Below are positions 1 to 10,870 of a DNA stretch of 64,000 bases, one piece after another. The stretch is from Vitellaria paradoxa (lineage: Eukaryota > Streptophyta > Magnoliopsida > Ericales > Sapotaceae). How positions within the stretch are numbered: the first letter of the stretch is position 1; each line of letters starts with the position of its first letter. The translations under genes and the position numbers were made by a program. The notes under the pieces were generated by a model that saw nothing but the letters and a program-made list of their open reading frames with translations, was not told the origin of the DNA and ran no database searches. Location of the stretch: the NCBI GenBank assembly GCA_019916065.1, contig CM034241.1, forward strand, positions 19,235,541 to 19,299,540, in the 5' to 3' direction.

Positions 1-43
1 CCAATTAAATTCCTTCTTCCTTAGAAGCTGGAAGAATCATCGC
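1..43 (-). pseudogene. POL2: POL2-like exon e1, copy A (cut by window edge)
   Basis: Read on the minus strand, this encodes AMILPASKEEGI, matching the conserved segment of the DNA polymerase epsilon catalytic subunit that precedes the KKRYAVFNDDGT block. A one-base deletion after EGI puts a TAA in frame, so this exon is broken. The rest of the exon lies left of the window start. The same exon is longer in copies B (18903-19058) and C (45466-45550). Reading direction is right to left, so exons at higher coordinates are upstream. Confidence 0.7.
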
Positions 44-191
44 TTACATGCCAAAAAGGGCACCCAATAATCAATTTGAATACGAGAAAAAAGGAAAAAA
101 AAACAATGAACAATGTATGCTATTAGATTAAAATCAAAATCCAATAACTTATTGTTCGGCATTATCTTGTAAGGTTATCCTATTTATTTAC

Positions 192-272
192 CTTGTATGG
201 TCCTTCCACTTCAAATTCAGTTGAGCATTCATTGTGTGTCGTATGTGTTTTATTAATAGGACTTCTGAGTGT
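192..272 (-). pseudogene. POL2: POL2-like exon e2, copy A (exon itself intact)
   Basis: An 81-nt exon with clean splice sites (TTGCAG before, GTAAAT after) encodes 27 codons ending NECSTEFEVEGPYK, the POL2 block that leads into the AMILPASKEE exon. This exon has no stop or frameshift in copy A. Copy B has lost the acceptor AG and one base near the end; copy C has lost one base. It lies in a chain with e1, e3 and e5 that is broken as a whole, so it is called a pseudogene exon. Confidence 0.8.
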
Positions 273-400
273 CTGCAAGATATAATAGTTGGAAGCAAAA
301 AGCATCAAAAAATCATTACTGTCAAAAAATGTAACTTAAGTAAAGCAAACACTAGATAATGAACAAGAAATTCAAAAAAGAAGGTTAATCTTCACCCGAG

Positions 401-475
401 CTGGTACTAGTCATTTGTATTGCTCCTTGCAACATCAACATTAAGCATAACACAAGGATAAGAAATTGTCAGCTT
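401..475 (-). pseudogene. POL2: POL2-like exon e3, copy A (stop codon, donor lost)
   Basis: The 75-nt exon encodes ISYPCVMLNVDVA and following residues of the DNA polymerase epsilon catalytic subunit. The acceptor AAACAG is present. A TAG replaces the expected glutamine codon three codons from the end, and the base after the exon reads CTCGGG instead of a GT donor. Copy B carries the same TAG and the same CT at the donor; copy C keeps CAG and GTCAGG. This shared pair of lesions groups A with B. Confidence 0.8.
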
Positions 476-505
476 CTGTTTTAAGTCTATAAAATATATG
501 GTCCA

Positions 506-506
<1 letters not shown>

Positions 507-545
<39 letters not shown>
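507..545. repeat. Poly-A tract of about 39 bases in a POL2-like intron
   Basis: Uninterrupted A run. Copy C has a shorter run at the same intron position (near 46107-46127); copy B lacks it. Just right of it copy A has lost roughly 500 bases, including the exon encoding RWYSMEM that survives in B and C. Confidence 0.9.
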
Positions 546-549
<4 letters not shown>

Positions 550-737
550 ATATATACTGTGCAAAGCACACTAATGGTCAATTGTAATGAATCATAAAGT
601 ACTACCATATCCTGTAAACATTACAGGCAAGGCTATTTTACTTGTGACTAAAGAAAGGTTTAGAACCATCACAAATTTACTGAATTAAAATGTCTAAAGT
701 GAAGAAAATAGAAGCAAGAGAGCTGGAGCGATCATAG

Positions 738-825
738 TTGTGCTTCATGAATCTTTATAGAATTTCCACGAGCCTTTGCTTCTAGTAACATTCCCTTCCA
801 AACCTTATTGAGTCCTTTGTAAAGA
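738..825 (-). pseudogene. POL2: POL2-like exon e5, copy A
   Basis: The exon encodes YKGLNKVWKGMLLEAKARGN and then SIKIHEA, aligned with the POL2 segment YKTLNKVWKGKLSEAKASGN. The acceptor AAGCAG is present; the donor is CTATGA where B and C have GTATGA, so it is lost only in A. It is the most upstream POL2 exon recognised in each copy. To its right the sequence passes into an RNI-like gene exon, which marks the chimeric join. Confidence 0.75.
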
Positions 826-1255
826 CTGCTTGGAATTCAAAAATTAAATACTACTATAATTGAATCCTTAAATGACACGAAATAGTTGGACCAAACTTTG
901 AGACTTAGAATTTCAGATCTATAAGAGCATTTTTTCATGTCATTTGCATGTGGCCTATCTTTCATGTTCAATATAATTACGAAAAATCAATTAATCATGG
1001 ATTACATCAACAAATGTTGTGTTAGCTTATGACATTATGAAGCTTTGTTCCATCGTGGCAAACATTTAATAGACTGACCACAGTGAAAAATACCTTATCC
1101 CCCTAAACTATTTTGTTATTGTATTCTCATATAAAATAGAAATGGAGAATTACCAAATAAATGACCAAAGTTAGAGAAACTAGAGTCAAAAGTGAGAGAA
1201 GGAGATATATGATTTTTATTAATAAACGTATATATTAAGAGAGAAGGAGACATAC

Positions 1256-1388
1256 CTTCCTGATGATAAAAAAGATGTCAATCCGACGAGTAATGAAAAC
1301 TTATTGTTTTCAAGAAATCTTGCTGTCTTCATCGAAAATGTATCTATCGCATGTGTTTGAGGACCCCTCGTGCACTTAGAATCACAAA
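1256..1388 (-). pseudogene. RNI/LRR-like gene exon R5, copy A (open frame)
   Basis: A 133-nt exon with acceptor TACAG and donor GTATGT stays open in one frame and encodes GPQTHAIDTFS, FLENNKFSLLVGLTSF and LSSGR. I associate this with plant RNI-like (ribonuclease-inhibitor-type leucine-rich-repeat) proteins, in which a similar block precedes the repeats; this is recognition from memory and tentative. Diverged versions lie at 16106-16237 (D), 20172-20260 (B, truncated) and 47450-47546 (C, truncated). It is not part of POL2, yet sits about 430 bases upstream of POL2 exon e5. Confidence 0.5.
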
Positions 1389-1497
1389 CTGTATTCACAA
1401 AATTTGAAAAAAGCTTGCAAGGAATAAGTTAGTAACTAGAATAAGTTGATAACTAACACAATATTATCTGACTGGAATTTTCACTTATCCATAGGAT

Positions 1498-1865
1498 ATG
1501 TAACTTACACAAATTTGTGGGGGCACCATTTCGTGAAGCATAAGATGGAAGTTTGGAATTTGGTTCCCCTTTGTCTCTTCTAGATTGTTTGGAAAGAGTG
1601 CAATAGAAGAATCTTTGATGCTGAGGAAAGTAATATAGTGAAAATCAAAGGCTTGTTTCTAAAATGCCTATTTTCTTGGGTTACGGAGGGGGGATGCAGA
1701 CTTATTTTCCTTATTGTACTTCATAGAATCCCTAGGCTTGCTCGCTATATAGCTTTCTTTTGGGTTGGATTGTAGATTGCAACTCCTAAATGCTGTAACT
1801 TTTTCCCATCTAATAAATTTTACTTATCTTTTCAAAAAAAAAAAAAATGTAACTTAAACAAATTT
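1498..1865 (+). mobile_element. 5'-truncated LINE tail with target duplication, inserted into copy A
   Basis: Insert 1517-1846 ends in an A14 tract (1834-1847). It is flanked by ATGTAACTTACACAAATTT (1498-1516) and ATGTAACTTAAACAAATTT (1847-1865), 18 of 19 matching. The insert encodes VWKECNRRIFD, the C-terminal motif that follows the zf-RVT domain in plant LINE ORF2, followed by a short 3' UTR. The uninterrupted site is visible twice: near 20352 in copy B and near 23658 in B2. Confidence 0.85.
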
Positions 1866-2276
1866 CTGCAACGCAAAGAACGTTTTAAAGCCTCAGAGAT
1901 TTGCACAACAAGCAAACATGTTGCAATAATCTAACTTTTCCAGTAACTCCTGAAATGAAATGATGAAATAAAACAAATATACCAGGAAATTACAACATAC
2001 CAAAACTACGAAAAAACCAAAAAAAAAAAAACAAGAAAAACTATTGGCTAAAAACCATCATTTTAACCATTCCAACTTCAACAAACATTAATGCATCAAT
2101 TAAAAAAAAGTGAGATTTGAAAACGTTTCTAGGTCAACAAAAGTTGGAAGATATTAAAGATAAATGGCAATATAGAACATGCCATTCAACTAAGTTAACA
2201 AGACTAGTTATAAATTAAATTGATTTCAATAGGTTGACACCCAAAATTTACAAAAAATAGAATGATATGTTATTAC
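1866..2276. repeat. Copy A segment shared with copy B
   Basis: This stretch aligns closely with 20365-20775 in copy B, and its last ~240 bases align again with 9815-10060. No exon was recognised in it. It stops abruptly at about 2276, where CTTCCAT continues into the composite LINE instead of the sequence seen in B. Confidence 0.7.
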
Positions 2277-3654
2277 CTTCCATTAATGCAGAACCTATTC
2301 ACTCCAAGGTAGATGATAAAACACCTGACTCCACAGTTCCAAGGGCAAGCTATAGACACCGGACTTACGTCAACCTGCCACAAGTTTGCACCAGCAAATG
2401 CGGAAACCAGAGCACCAATAAAGAAAAAACTGAGCTGAAGGATGTTATACACCAAACCAATTTGGTACAACAGTGCACAACCCACAACCCTTCAATTCAC
2501 GCCACAAACTCAGTTAGAGGCAAAAAAACCACGTACTCAGTCAGTCTAATAGCAATAATCAGCCAACACTAGATCCGACTGCACGCAGATATATCATCAG
2601 TAGAACCTGTAGTAGTCAACACACTAGAGCAAAACCAATAAACTGCTTTAACTCCAAATCCAAAGCTAATACATAAAGATCCAATACTACTCAATCTTAA
2701 ATCAGCTTCAAAGGAATAGAATAGATCAACAGTATATCCCAGAAAAGCCAAATCAGAGCAACTCAAATTCATCATTCAAACCACAACCCAATAATGAAAT
2801 CAGCTTTCCAGACCAAAGGCGACAAATTTCAGCTTCCAAAAACAAGGTGGAAATCCAATGGAAACAACCCCTATACCTTTAAAGTCATCAAATTAAACAG
2901 CCATAGGAATATTAAACCAAACAGGAAATCATCTGAATTTGAAAATCAGCAGACTTCAACAACAAAAAGCAGTATAGGGACAATAGGCAAACCCACAATC
3001 ACCTTCCATCTCATAACTCCACTTCTCCAATACATGAAGTAAACCAGATCAATGAGAATAATCCCATATCCACACAAACACCAATACTAGCAAACAAATC
3101 GGCAAGTAGGTGATCGTAATACATCAACCAAACAACCAATCACATGGCCAAGAAGTTCCAACCAGGAAGCATGACACCAAGCAACCCTTTGATTCATTAT
3201 CAAGTAGACCAGCAAGCACAACTAGGAGAACTCAGCTTGGCCTACAAAGCAACATGCAAATCAGCAAAGAGAAATTCAAGTCCCAAGAAAAAGCAACACA
3301 GAGTATCAAATAAAAAGCTCCGTCACCCAAAATATAGTAACAACCCAAATAAGGGTGCCCAGCAGACCTGCAACAAAGCTTAACAACAAATCAACCCATG
3401 CACAACCCAGCACTAGCACCGCCCAACAGGAAACAGCAAGGAAAATATCCCAAATTGAATTAGACCACAGGGACAGAAAGCACATGAAGCAGCAAATTAG
3501 CAACATGAACCACACCAGAGGCAAAATGTAGCACCAAACTGATACAGCAATCTAGAGCAACCAACGAAATTTCAAACATCCAATAGAGATGATGAATAAG
3601 CAGCAACAACAAAATTAAAAACAAAACTCCATAGTCAGTAGTATAGCATTCATG
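2277..3654 (-). mobile_element. Non-coding C/A-rich part of a minus-strand LINE-like element
   Basis: This stretch has a distinctive vocabulary rich in CAGCA, CAACA and ACCAA on the plus strand (T/G-rich on minus). The same style, including similar runs such as GAACCACACCAGAGGC, recurs at 43269-45010 inside the minus-strand LINE that ends at 41391. I interpret both as the long 3' region of one LINE family in minus orientation. Short reading frames here are weakly supported and show no known domain. No terminal poly-T is seen at 2277. Confidence 0.45.
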
Positions 3655-4995
3655 GTGATCGTGTGTGATGTGGGGCTTGAGGATTTGAGGTTTGGTGGGC
3701 TTCTCTTTACATGGCATAATGCTTGGGCACAAGGTCATACAATAAGGAAGTTGGATCACACTCTTTTTAATGCTTCTTGATTATCAACTTTCGAAGCCTC
3801 TGTTGTGGAATGCCTTCTTCCATTTGGTGTCTTGGATCATTCTCCCATGGTGATTAATGTGGGCATACATTTACCTCAGGTACGTAGACCATTTAAACTT
3901 TTTAATCATTAGGCTGAGTATGATGAGTTTTTGCCACTTGTGGAACATGTTTGGGCTAAGCCGATTGGGGGATATGCTATTTATCAGGTGTATAAGAAAT
4001 TGAAAATGGTGAAAGAGGCTCTTAAAGCTTTATCCAAGGAAAAGAATAAGAATAGTAACGAAGAAGTGATTGAATTACATTTTGAATTGGCTAGTATTCA
4101 AACAAAAATATTGCTACTTTTGGAGGGAATGTTGAATAGGGCAAAGGAGAGGGATTGTTAGCCACATCTAATGCAAACTAGTAGGGATGTGGAAATCTCG
4201 GTTATATGGAAGAGTGGAATTCAATGATTGAAGGAGTAGGATAGGAATCCAGCGTTCTTCTTTCATTTTATTAAAAAATAGATTGAACACTAATAAAATT
4301 TTGAGTATTCAAAGGGAGGACGGGCTGGTGCTCAAGGATAAAGATTTGATTTCAGCAGAAGTTGTTAAGTTCTATCAAGATTTGCTTGGTTCAAATTTCT
4401 CTATTCCTTATGATGATCATGATTTTGGGGAGTATATCTTCTTCATTTACTTCTGCACAAGTTGAGTGGTTGGGAGGAGACTTCTCGGATGAGGACATTC
4501 GGGGGGCTAAGTTCAGTGTGCATCCAAATAAGGCACCTGGTCCAGATGCCTTTAATGCTTATTTCTTTCAGAAGACTTGAGAGTATTGTGGGTTCAGGTG
4601 TGGTGCTTGCAATTCAAGAACTTTTTGGCTTTTCTATTCTTTTCAAGGAGCCAATGATATGATCATTGCGTTGATTCCTAAAAGCCCAAATGCTTGCAAG
4701 TTGAAGGATTTCAAGCCTATTTCGTGTCGTAATACGATTTATAAATGCATCACTAAGCTTCTTGTAGGTCAATTGAAGGTAGTACTTCCATGTATTATTA
4801 ATGAAGCTCAGGCTACTTTAGTGAATGGGGGGAGTATTGGAGACAACATTCTTATGGCTCGGAGCTCATGACAGGTTACCATTCTAACTTATCAAGCCCA
4901 AGATTTGCAATTAAGGTTGATTTGATGAAGGCATATGATTCTGTTTGTTGGGAATTTCTTTTGGATGTGCTTCGACTTTTGGGATTTCCTAATCA
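3655..4995 (+). pseudogene. LINE ORF2 fragment: endonuclease C-terminus and reverse transcriptase N-half
   Basis: Translation of the plus strand, with several stops and frameshifts, gives the end of an APE-type endonuclease (LLFTWHNAW, VLDHSPMVI) and then RT blocks: NPAFFFHFIKK, HPNKAPGPDAFNAYFFQK, ALIPKSPNACKLKDFKPIS and KVDLMKAYDSVCWEFLL. The palm motif with the catalytic YADD is missing because the fragment ends at about 4995. It has neither a 5' end nor a poly-A tail, and lies in the opposite direction to the surrounding element, so it is an internal inverted block rather than a simple insertion. Confidence 0.8.
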
Positions 4996-6300
4996 ACAGC
5001 AAAATAAATCTCCAAAATAAATCTGCAACATAGAGAAAATCAATGCTCAACACAAAATTATGCCACAACATGTGAAGAGGCTCATTGCATGACCAACACC
5101 TAAGAAGATGCCACCAAATAAACTGGCAGCACAACAATTCACATATCCTCAATCCAATCAATATGCAGCCTATCAGGTCAAGCAACCAAAGCAAACTAGC
5201 AAGCAACAGCGGTAGTTGAAGAGCAGGTCTAAACATAGCCATAATCCAAAAAACGCAGCTGCCAAAACAAGCTCCAAAACTCAGCAATCAAACCAAACCA
5301 TTCCAACTTCATCAGTTGCAGCAAGGAAGCTGCAATGAGAAATATAGCAACAACAAGATCAAAAGAACACAGAGAAGATCAGGAACAAGCACCAAATCTG
5401 CTACAAAGCAGTCCTCGAACAAATTCCATAAAGCAAATAATAGCAGAGAGATGAGAAGCGAGGTTATCTAGCAACAAAACCACCACACAGCAACAGATCA
5501 TCAACCATCAACCTCTCTCTACCCCAGCACTAGATAGCAATTGTGTCATAGGAAGCCTCCTGACAGAATCAGCAAGCCAAATAGTAGCTCAGCAATGAAC
5601 ATCAGAATGCAACCAGTCAAATACACCCAGCCAACCACGCAACAGCTGGCTGAAGCATATTCCATGAAGCTCGAAAGGGATAGAACATACCAAAAACCTG
5701 TAAAAGGAGTTAGGGAGGAAAAAAAATGAAATAAAAAGAACGGTTAAGGAAGGAAGTTGGGAAAATGGAGACCAAGACACAATAGATTCAAGGAGAGGCG
5801 CAATGTCAAAGCTCCACCAGACCAAACATCCTAATAGCCATAGGCTGCACAAGAAAGCAGGGCAACAAGTCATCAGGAAGCAATCAGAATGCTAAGAGCA
5901 GCCAGTCCACCGATAGGCGCCACAATGCCATAAAGACATATAGCAGCAAATACAACAAAGAAGAATCAGCACAGTCAGCAATAACTGCGGCATCAAGGAG
6001 TAAAATATATATATATATAAACTCCAAGTTTTAACCATAGCAACACAGAAGCAAGGTGAAATGCAGCACAACTACCATTAGCCGAACAAGCTCCCATCCA
6101 ACACTCAACCTTTTTTTTCTTTTTTTGGGGGAACTCAACACCTAACTAATAATCAGCAAATAAAACCAGTCAAATAATCAAAAGCCCCACAAATAACCTA
6201 TGCAACGAGCCCCATCCATTACAACAACATGTGGTAAATGAATAAGCAGAAGTCAGCAGCCAAAGAAACCAGCCCCAAAACAGCCCCATGAAGAAGAATT
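4996..6300 (-). mobile_element. Continuation of the C/A-rich LINE-like non-coding region
   Basis: Same composition as 2277-3654, interrupted by the inverted fragment. It contains a short (TA)n run near 6005-6020 and a T-rich stretch at 6113-6127. No reading frame with a known domain. It leads directly into the zf-RVT end of a minus-strand LINE ORF2 at 6304, consistent with being that element's 3' region. Confidence 0.45.
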
Positions 6301-7125
6301 ATCCTAAATACCACATTTCATCATAATACTATGCCAAATTCTCGATGTAAAGCTGCAGCCAAAGAACAAATGATCATGATTTTCCAATGAGCCATTACAA
6401 AAGACAACTAACACACTGGATAAGACCATAATGAAGCAGTCTATATTGTGTAGGCATCCTCTTCCTGAAAGCAAGCCATAAGATAAAAGCATGCCTGGGA
6501 ATATGATGTTTAAACCATATAATTCTAGCCCAACGCGCTGGTGGATGATGTTCTCATATGAGATCCCAAGCTTCCTTTACTGAGAAAAAAATCTACGTCT
6601 CCCATTTCATTTCACTTTATCACTCAAATTACAGTTTTTTTTTTGGGGGGAGGGGGGTGTCAATCTAACCGTCTCTTCCTTAAGCTCTATAAGTTCATAA
6701 GAATTAGCGAGAGGCTATCCCCATTGGTTATTATAGATGACAGAGCTGATAGATGCATCCTTAGGCAACCCAGAGTCATAGATTACCCTAGCATTAGGAG
6801 AATGAAAAATAGGGCCTCCAGTTAACCAAGCATCAAACCATAAGGATGTGTCCAAACCATTACCAATGACAAAGGAAATAAAAGGTTTGACACGATCCCG
6901 AATCTTGAGTAGCTTCCTTCAAGTCCAAGTACAGTTTCACGGTACTTTTGTAACCCAGAAATAATTTTTATGTAACAAATTAACCTTAACCCAGGCTACC
7001 CACAAGGAAGATGTAAAAGACATGTAAATCTTCCACACAAGTTTAGCCATAGAAGCTAAGTTCCAATCTCTTAACTCCTTAATACCCAGATCCCCCTTGC
7101 TTTTAGGCCTAGTGACAATATCCTA
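6300..7125 (-). pseudogene. LINE ORF2 C-terminus with zf-RVT domain, broken
   Basis: On the minus strand, starting near 7125, the translation reads WNLASMAKLVWKIYMSFTSS, then IGNGLDTSLWFDAWLTGGPI, then RIIWFKHHIPRHAFILWLAF, and finally SLENHDHLFFGCSFTSRIWH. These are the ordered landmarks of the plant LINE region between RT and the zinc-binding zf-RVT domain and of zf-RVT itself. Several frameshifts and stops split it, and a T/G tract at 6631-6656 interrupts it. The RT core that should lie to its right is not recognisable in 7130-7540. Confidence 0.8.
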
Positions 7126-7544
7126 TGCAACCTTAGCATCTCTTAACTAGAGAGAAGTTCCCTTCTATAAGAAAAGGGGGATCTGGTGACACATACAGGT
7201 AATACAAAGTGAGAACACCTGTAATTTTGGATAGAGAGTAAATCCTAACCCCACAAGATCCACAATCCAGGCAAGTGCAAGCAAGGCCTCTGTGGGTGGC
7301 CTTAAGGAAGAAACTTTGCAGAGTTTCAAATATACAAGATCTTCGTATGGACTTCATATATCTTCATAAAAAGTGAAAACCTCCCTTCTTTTTGTATGTA
7401 CGGTAATTAAGAGGGGATGCATATACAAAAACAAATAGAAGCGCAGCTATTTAACTCACATTTACCTTTGCAATTTTTGTAGCCTAATGGAGATAAGTGG
7501 GTCAACAAGTTATCAATCAAATCCAAAGGAAGGTCACCTCCTAG
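7126..7544 (-). other. Unassigned stretch between LINE remnant and copy A segment
   Basis: A 74-codon minus-strand frame (7133-7357) is open but matches nothing I recognise. It may be the diverged upstream part of the LINE ORF2 or host sequence. Confidence 0.3.
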
Positions 7545-7698
7545 AACTAGATTTAAATAAAAAATAAATAAAATGAAAAATAATAATATAAACTCCCTTA
7601 CATATGACACCATCCACTAGTGTTGTGCAGCATAAAGAGAGAGAGAAAGAGAGAGGGGGAGAGAGAGAGATGAACAGTCATATAGCATTAGCATAAAA

Positions 7699-7763
7699 CG
7701 ACAAAAAATTTCTTTCTTAATTGCATCCATGCACAAAGCGAACAGATATGGAACTTCAACCAT
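7699..7763 (-). pseudogene. RNI/LRR-like gene start exon R2, copy A
   Basis: Minus-strand exon opening with ATG and encoding MVEVPYLFALCMDAIKKEI. In copy B (21874-21937) it ends in a proper GTAATA donor; here the donor reads TTTTAT and is lost. The ATG is preferred as the start because the block resembles the N-terminus of plant RNI-like LRR proteins; that family assignment is from memory and tentative. Confidence 0.5.
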
Positions 7764-8474
7764 TCTTGAGTAATAAAGAAATTAAGTGACAGCACCAAAA
7801 AGTTTAAAAATTAGTGTTAATGTTAGAGATTGGCCAGCATTACAGTAGGGACTGATACTGACCAATATTGATCAACACAAATACTAGTATATAATACAAG
7901 CACTAAATTACCATCTTTTGCATTCTACAATATGTACCCGCTAATACGGTATGAGATTAATAACATAGCTCTGAACTAGCCTCTTAACTTATCTGCTAAA
8001 CATTTCCATAGATAAAATAAATAGAATCGCGTAGAGAGGATCCTCTAGTCTCAATTTCCTAGAAGCATTGAAAAACCGAAGTGAAAAGCTATGAACTAGA
8101 ACTAAGAATTTTGCAGCGGAAATACGCCAACAATCCATCGTCTACCTTTTGATACAAACACCATCCTCTCCCAAAGATAAATTAAGCAACCTAATTGATA
8201 TAATCATAATATTCTTCGATATCCAATTTTACGAATCACCCTAAGTTCATAACTTTTCAATCTTGAATCAACACCTCATTTGTCACCAAAAACGCATTTA
8301 ATAGTTAACACCCCTCCACAATGGCAATTTATGTATCTGAGATAATTTCACCTAGCACTCTTCCCAATCTCAATGCTAACACTACTAACAATCAATTTAT
8401 ACAAACCTTTAATCTAACTAATTGGTTTGAAGCCCCAAATACCCTTTACCCCATTTTTTTTTATTTTGTTTATT

Positions 8475-8479
<5 letters not shown>

Positions 8480-8524
<45 letters not shown>
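8480..8524. repeat. (TTA)n microsatellite
   Basis: About 14 TTA units. Shorter versions occur at the same place in copy B (near 22655) and copy D (near 15133), so the tract expanded in copy A. Confidence 0.95.
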
Positions 8525-8525
<1 letters not shown>

Positions 8526-8770
8526 GAACTAAAGAAATAAAAAAAGCATTCAAAGTTTTTGTGAAATTACTCTTCTAGATCTCATCATGTGTCCCGACAA
8601 TTATTCAACCCCTAAAAGCATCACACAGTCCAACCAACCCTAAGTCACTAAGTCTTTAAACAATAATATAAATTACAAAAAATAAAATAAAACATAAAAA
8701 TAAAGATATATTAAGAATTATAACATAAAAATAAAGATATACTAAAAATAAAGATATATTAAGATATACT

Positions 8771-9800
8771 AAGTAGGCATGGCTTTGAAAACAATTCAAT
8801 GGGATTTCTGGCAGATAAGATTTCATTTCAACATGTATACCCTACAATATGCCCATCTCCTACATGTCGTTTCCAAATCCCATTCATGTTATTGCCAATA
8901 TTATGTTTGCTTAGCTAAAAATACTAGAGCGAATCGCTGCCTATTTGCCTGCAAATTACATTAGGTAAAGTGAAGGACAGATTCTGATCATAGATTTCTG
9001 CTTCTGGAGCAAATTCCCTCATGCACACATAGTTTAACATATTTTCCCCCATGATTTGCTTTAAGGGACAATACTGAACTAGTAAGAGCAAAACCAAATA
9101 AAACTACCAAGGCGCATATCTAGTCATCATTTGAAGTGTAGCTTCTCTAGGACAAAAAAGAAACAGATAAAACATTTTAGTTGCATACTAAAACATACTT
9201 TAGAAAACAACTCCTGAAAACTTATGCAGCAAAAATGCTCCAAATTCAATGGTAATCTGTGCATATCGAGCATTCATGATGATGGTAGTAGTTACAAGCA
9301 TTGAAGGTGTCTTAGAGTATAATGATCAGAATTATATTCAATAAGGTTTAGCATTCTAGACAAGGTAGGGAATAAAAGGACAACCGAATCAGGACCCTCG
9401 GATAGACTAAAAGGCAGTCAAGACCATGTCAAAATTCATGAAGTTGCAAAATATGAAGTTATTCACACACACATTGAAACATCTCAAAGAAACTCTAAAA
9501 AAATATAGAGATTGAGAAAGGTAAAATACAAATGAATAACGATACTAGCGAATTCAAGCAAAAGAAGTAAAAAGAATGTGATAAATCTACCAACATATTA
9601 TTATAATCTATGAGCTTACGGTTAGACATAAACTTTCTGACAAATAATACCAGGAAAATAATAGACTAGTCTTACAAGCACATGATATATAAAAGAAAAC
9701 AACTATCTTTGCATATGAATGCATATGATGCTGATTATTTATAACACGACTTACTAGTATATCAAGATGAACATTTTGGTCAAGAGCTAAAACAGTGTGA
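8771..9800. other. Gene-free stretch, nothing recognised
   Basis: No frame, repeat or element boundary could be assigned. It separates two parts of copy A that are in swapped order relative to copy B. Confidence 0.5.
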
Positions 9801-10451
9801 AGATTGATTGAGCTTGACTAAGCTAAAAACTATCATTTTACCCATTTCACCTTCAACAAACATTAATGCATGAATTCAAAAAAAAAAAAAGAGATTTAAA
9901 CACATTTCTAGGTCAACAAAAGTTGGAGGATATCAAAGGTAAATGGCAATATACAAATGCCATTCAACTAAGTTAACAAGACTAGTCATAAATTACATAG
10001 ATTTCAATAGGTTGAAACCCAAAATTTACAAAACTAGAATGATATGTTATTACCTGCCATATAAAACAAACTCTTGGCAATGATTAGATAAGTTTGAGTA
10101 ATTGCATCTAGTAAAACTCACATGCCCCTCATAATCATTAGGCTTTAGTATGGCACATACACAGATGAAAATATTTTTGAAATTAACTATTTATATAAAC
10201 TATGTTTTCCAGATAAGAAAAAAAAAATCCAGCTTCCTTCTACGAAAAGTTATTTCAAGTACCCTTAGAAAGAGAAAAGAAAGTGGTGAGGCAAAACTCC
10301 TCTAAAAGTTTCTCCTTGGCTAAAAATAATTTCCCCCTCATATATTTTTAAGAAGTTCACATAGCGCGCACTTGAGCATGGCAAATTAAAATAGTTGACC
10401 AAGGCCAATGAATTGAGAGCAAATATTATACTATAGCAATCACTATGTTAC

Positions 10452-10525
10452 CTAGAATTCTCACTTCACCAATTCAACCATAAAAAGATGGGAGCAAAGC
10501 CTTCTCTACTGCGTTGTCGAGGCAA
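10452..10525 (-). pseudogene. RNI/LRR-like exon R4, copy A (stop codon)
   Basis: Acceptor AAACAG and donor GTAACA are present. The 74-nt exon encodes CLDNAVEKALLPSF and then has a TGA inside the block that reads PSFDGCIGE in copy B, so this copy is dead. Upstream partner exon R3 lies at 10621-10700. Confidence 0.55.
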
Positions 10526-10620
10526 CTGTTTCACGGGTCAATATAATAAAAGTGCAATGAGATAATATAGTGAATAGTAATAACATTTTCTAACATTTCA
10601 ATCAAATCAAATTAGCATAC

Positions 10621-10700
10621 TTCTATAAATGTGCTTCCCAGTACACCTAATGCTAGTCATTTATCAGTTTATACTCTTCTACGCCTCGTTTTAAAAAGCA
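10621..10700 (-). pseudogene. RNI/LRR-like exon R3, copy A
   Basis: Encodes a diverged VEEYKLINDW block and VYWEAHL with an in-frame TAG between, and ends in the GTATGC donor. The split codon across R3 and R4 joins HLQ to CLEE, which supports the exon model. The left boundary of the exon is approximate. Confidence 0.45.
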
Positions 10701-10870
10701 ATTTATTGCACTGCCAGTCGGGCCAACGTAACTCGACAATGCTATCTCAAAGTTCAAATATTTGCAAAAACATTAATTGCATGCTAAGTGAGAAAACCAT
10801 CACTATCTCGTGCGAATTTCAATTATGCCTCCAAAAGTGAGAAAACCATCACTTATAAGCAATTTACTAG

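Larger units (their letters stand above)
7545..8770. repeat. Copy A segment equivalent to 21735-22870 of copy B
   Basis: Close alignment with copy B starts in the AAATAAATAAAAT run and continues through the RNI-like start exon, past a shared stretch encoding LGEDGVCIK (minus strand near 8170) and the CCCCTCCACAATGGCAATTT block. In copy B the equivalent segment follows the R4/R3 exons, but here it precedes them (10452-10700), so copy A has been rearranged. Confidence 0.7.
9801..10870. repeat. Copy A segment equivalent to 20530-21600 of copy B
   Basis: Starts with AAAACTATCATTTTACCCAT and runs through RNI-like exons R4 and R3. Its first ~250 bases also match 2040-2276, so this part of the unit is present twice within the copy A region. 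Confidence 0.7.

Noticed and set aside
2267..3759. Several open frames on both strands in the C/A-rich region
   Set aside because: Overlapping frames on both strands without domains, in sequence that behaves as a LINE non-coding region; composition explains them.
8321..8578. An 85-codon frame ending in a run of tyrosines
   Set aside because: The tyrosine run is the (TTA)n microsatellite read in frame; the block is intronic or flanking sequence in other copies.
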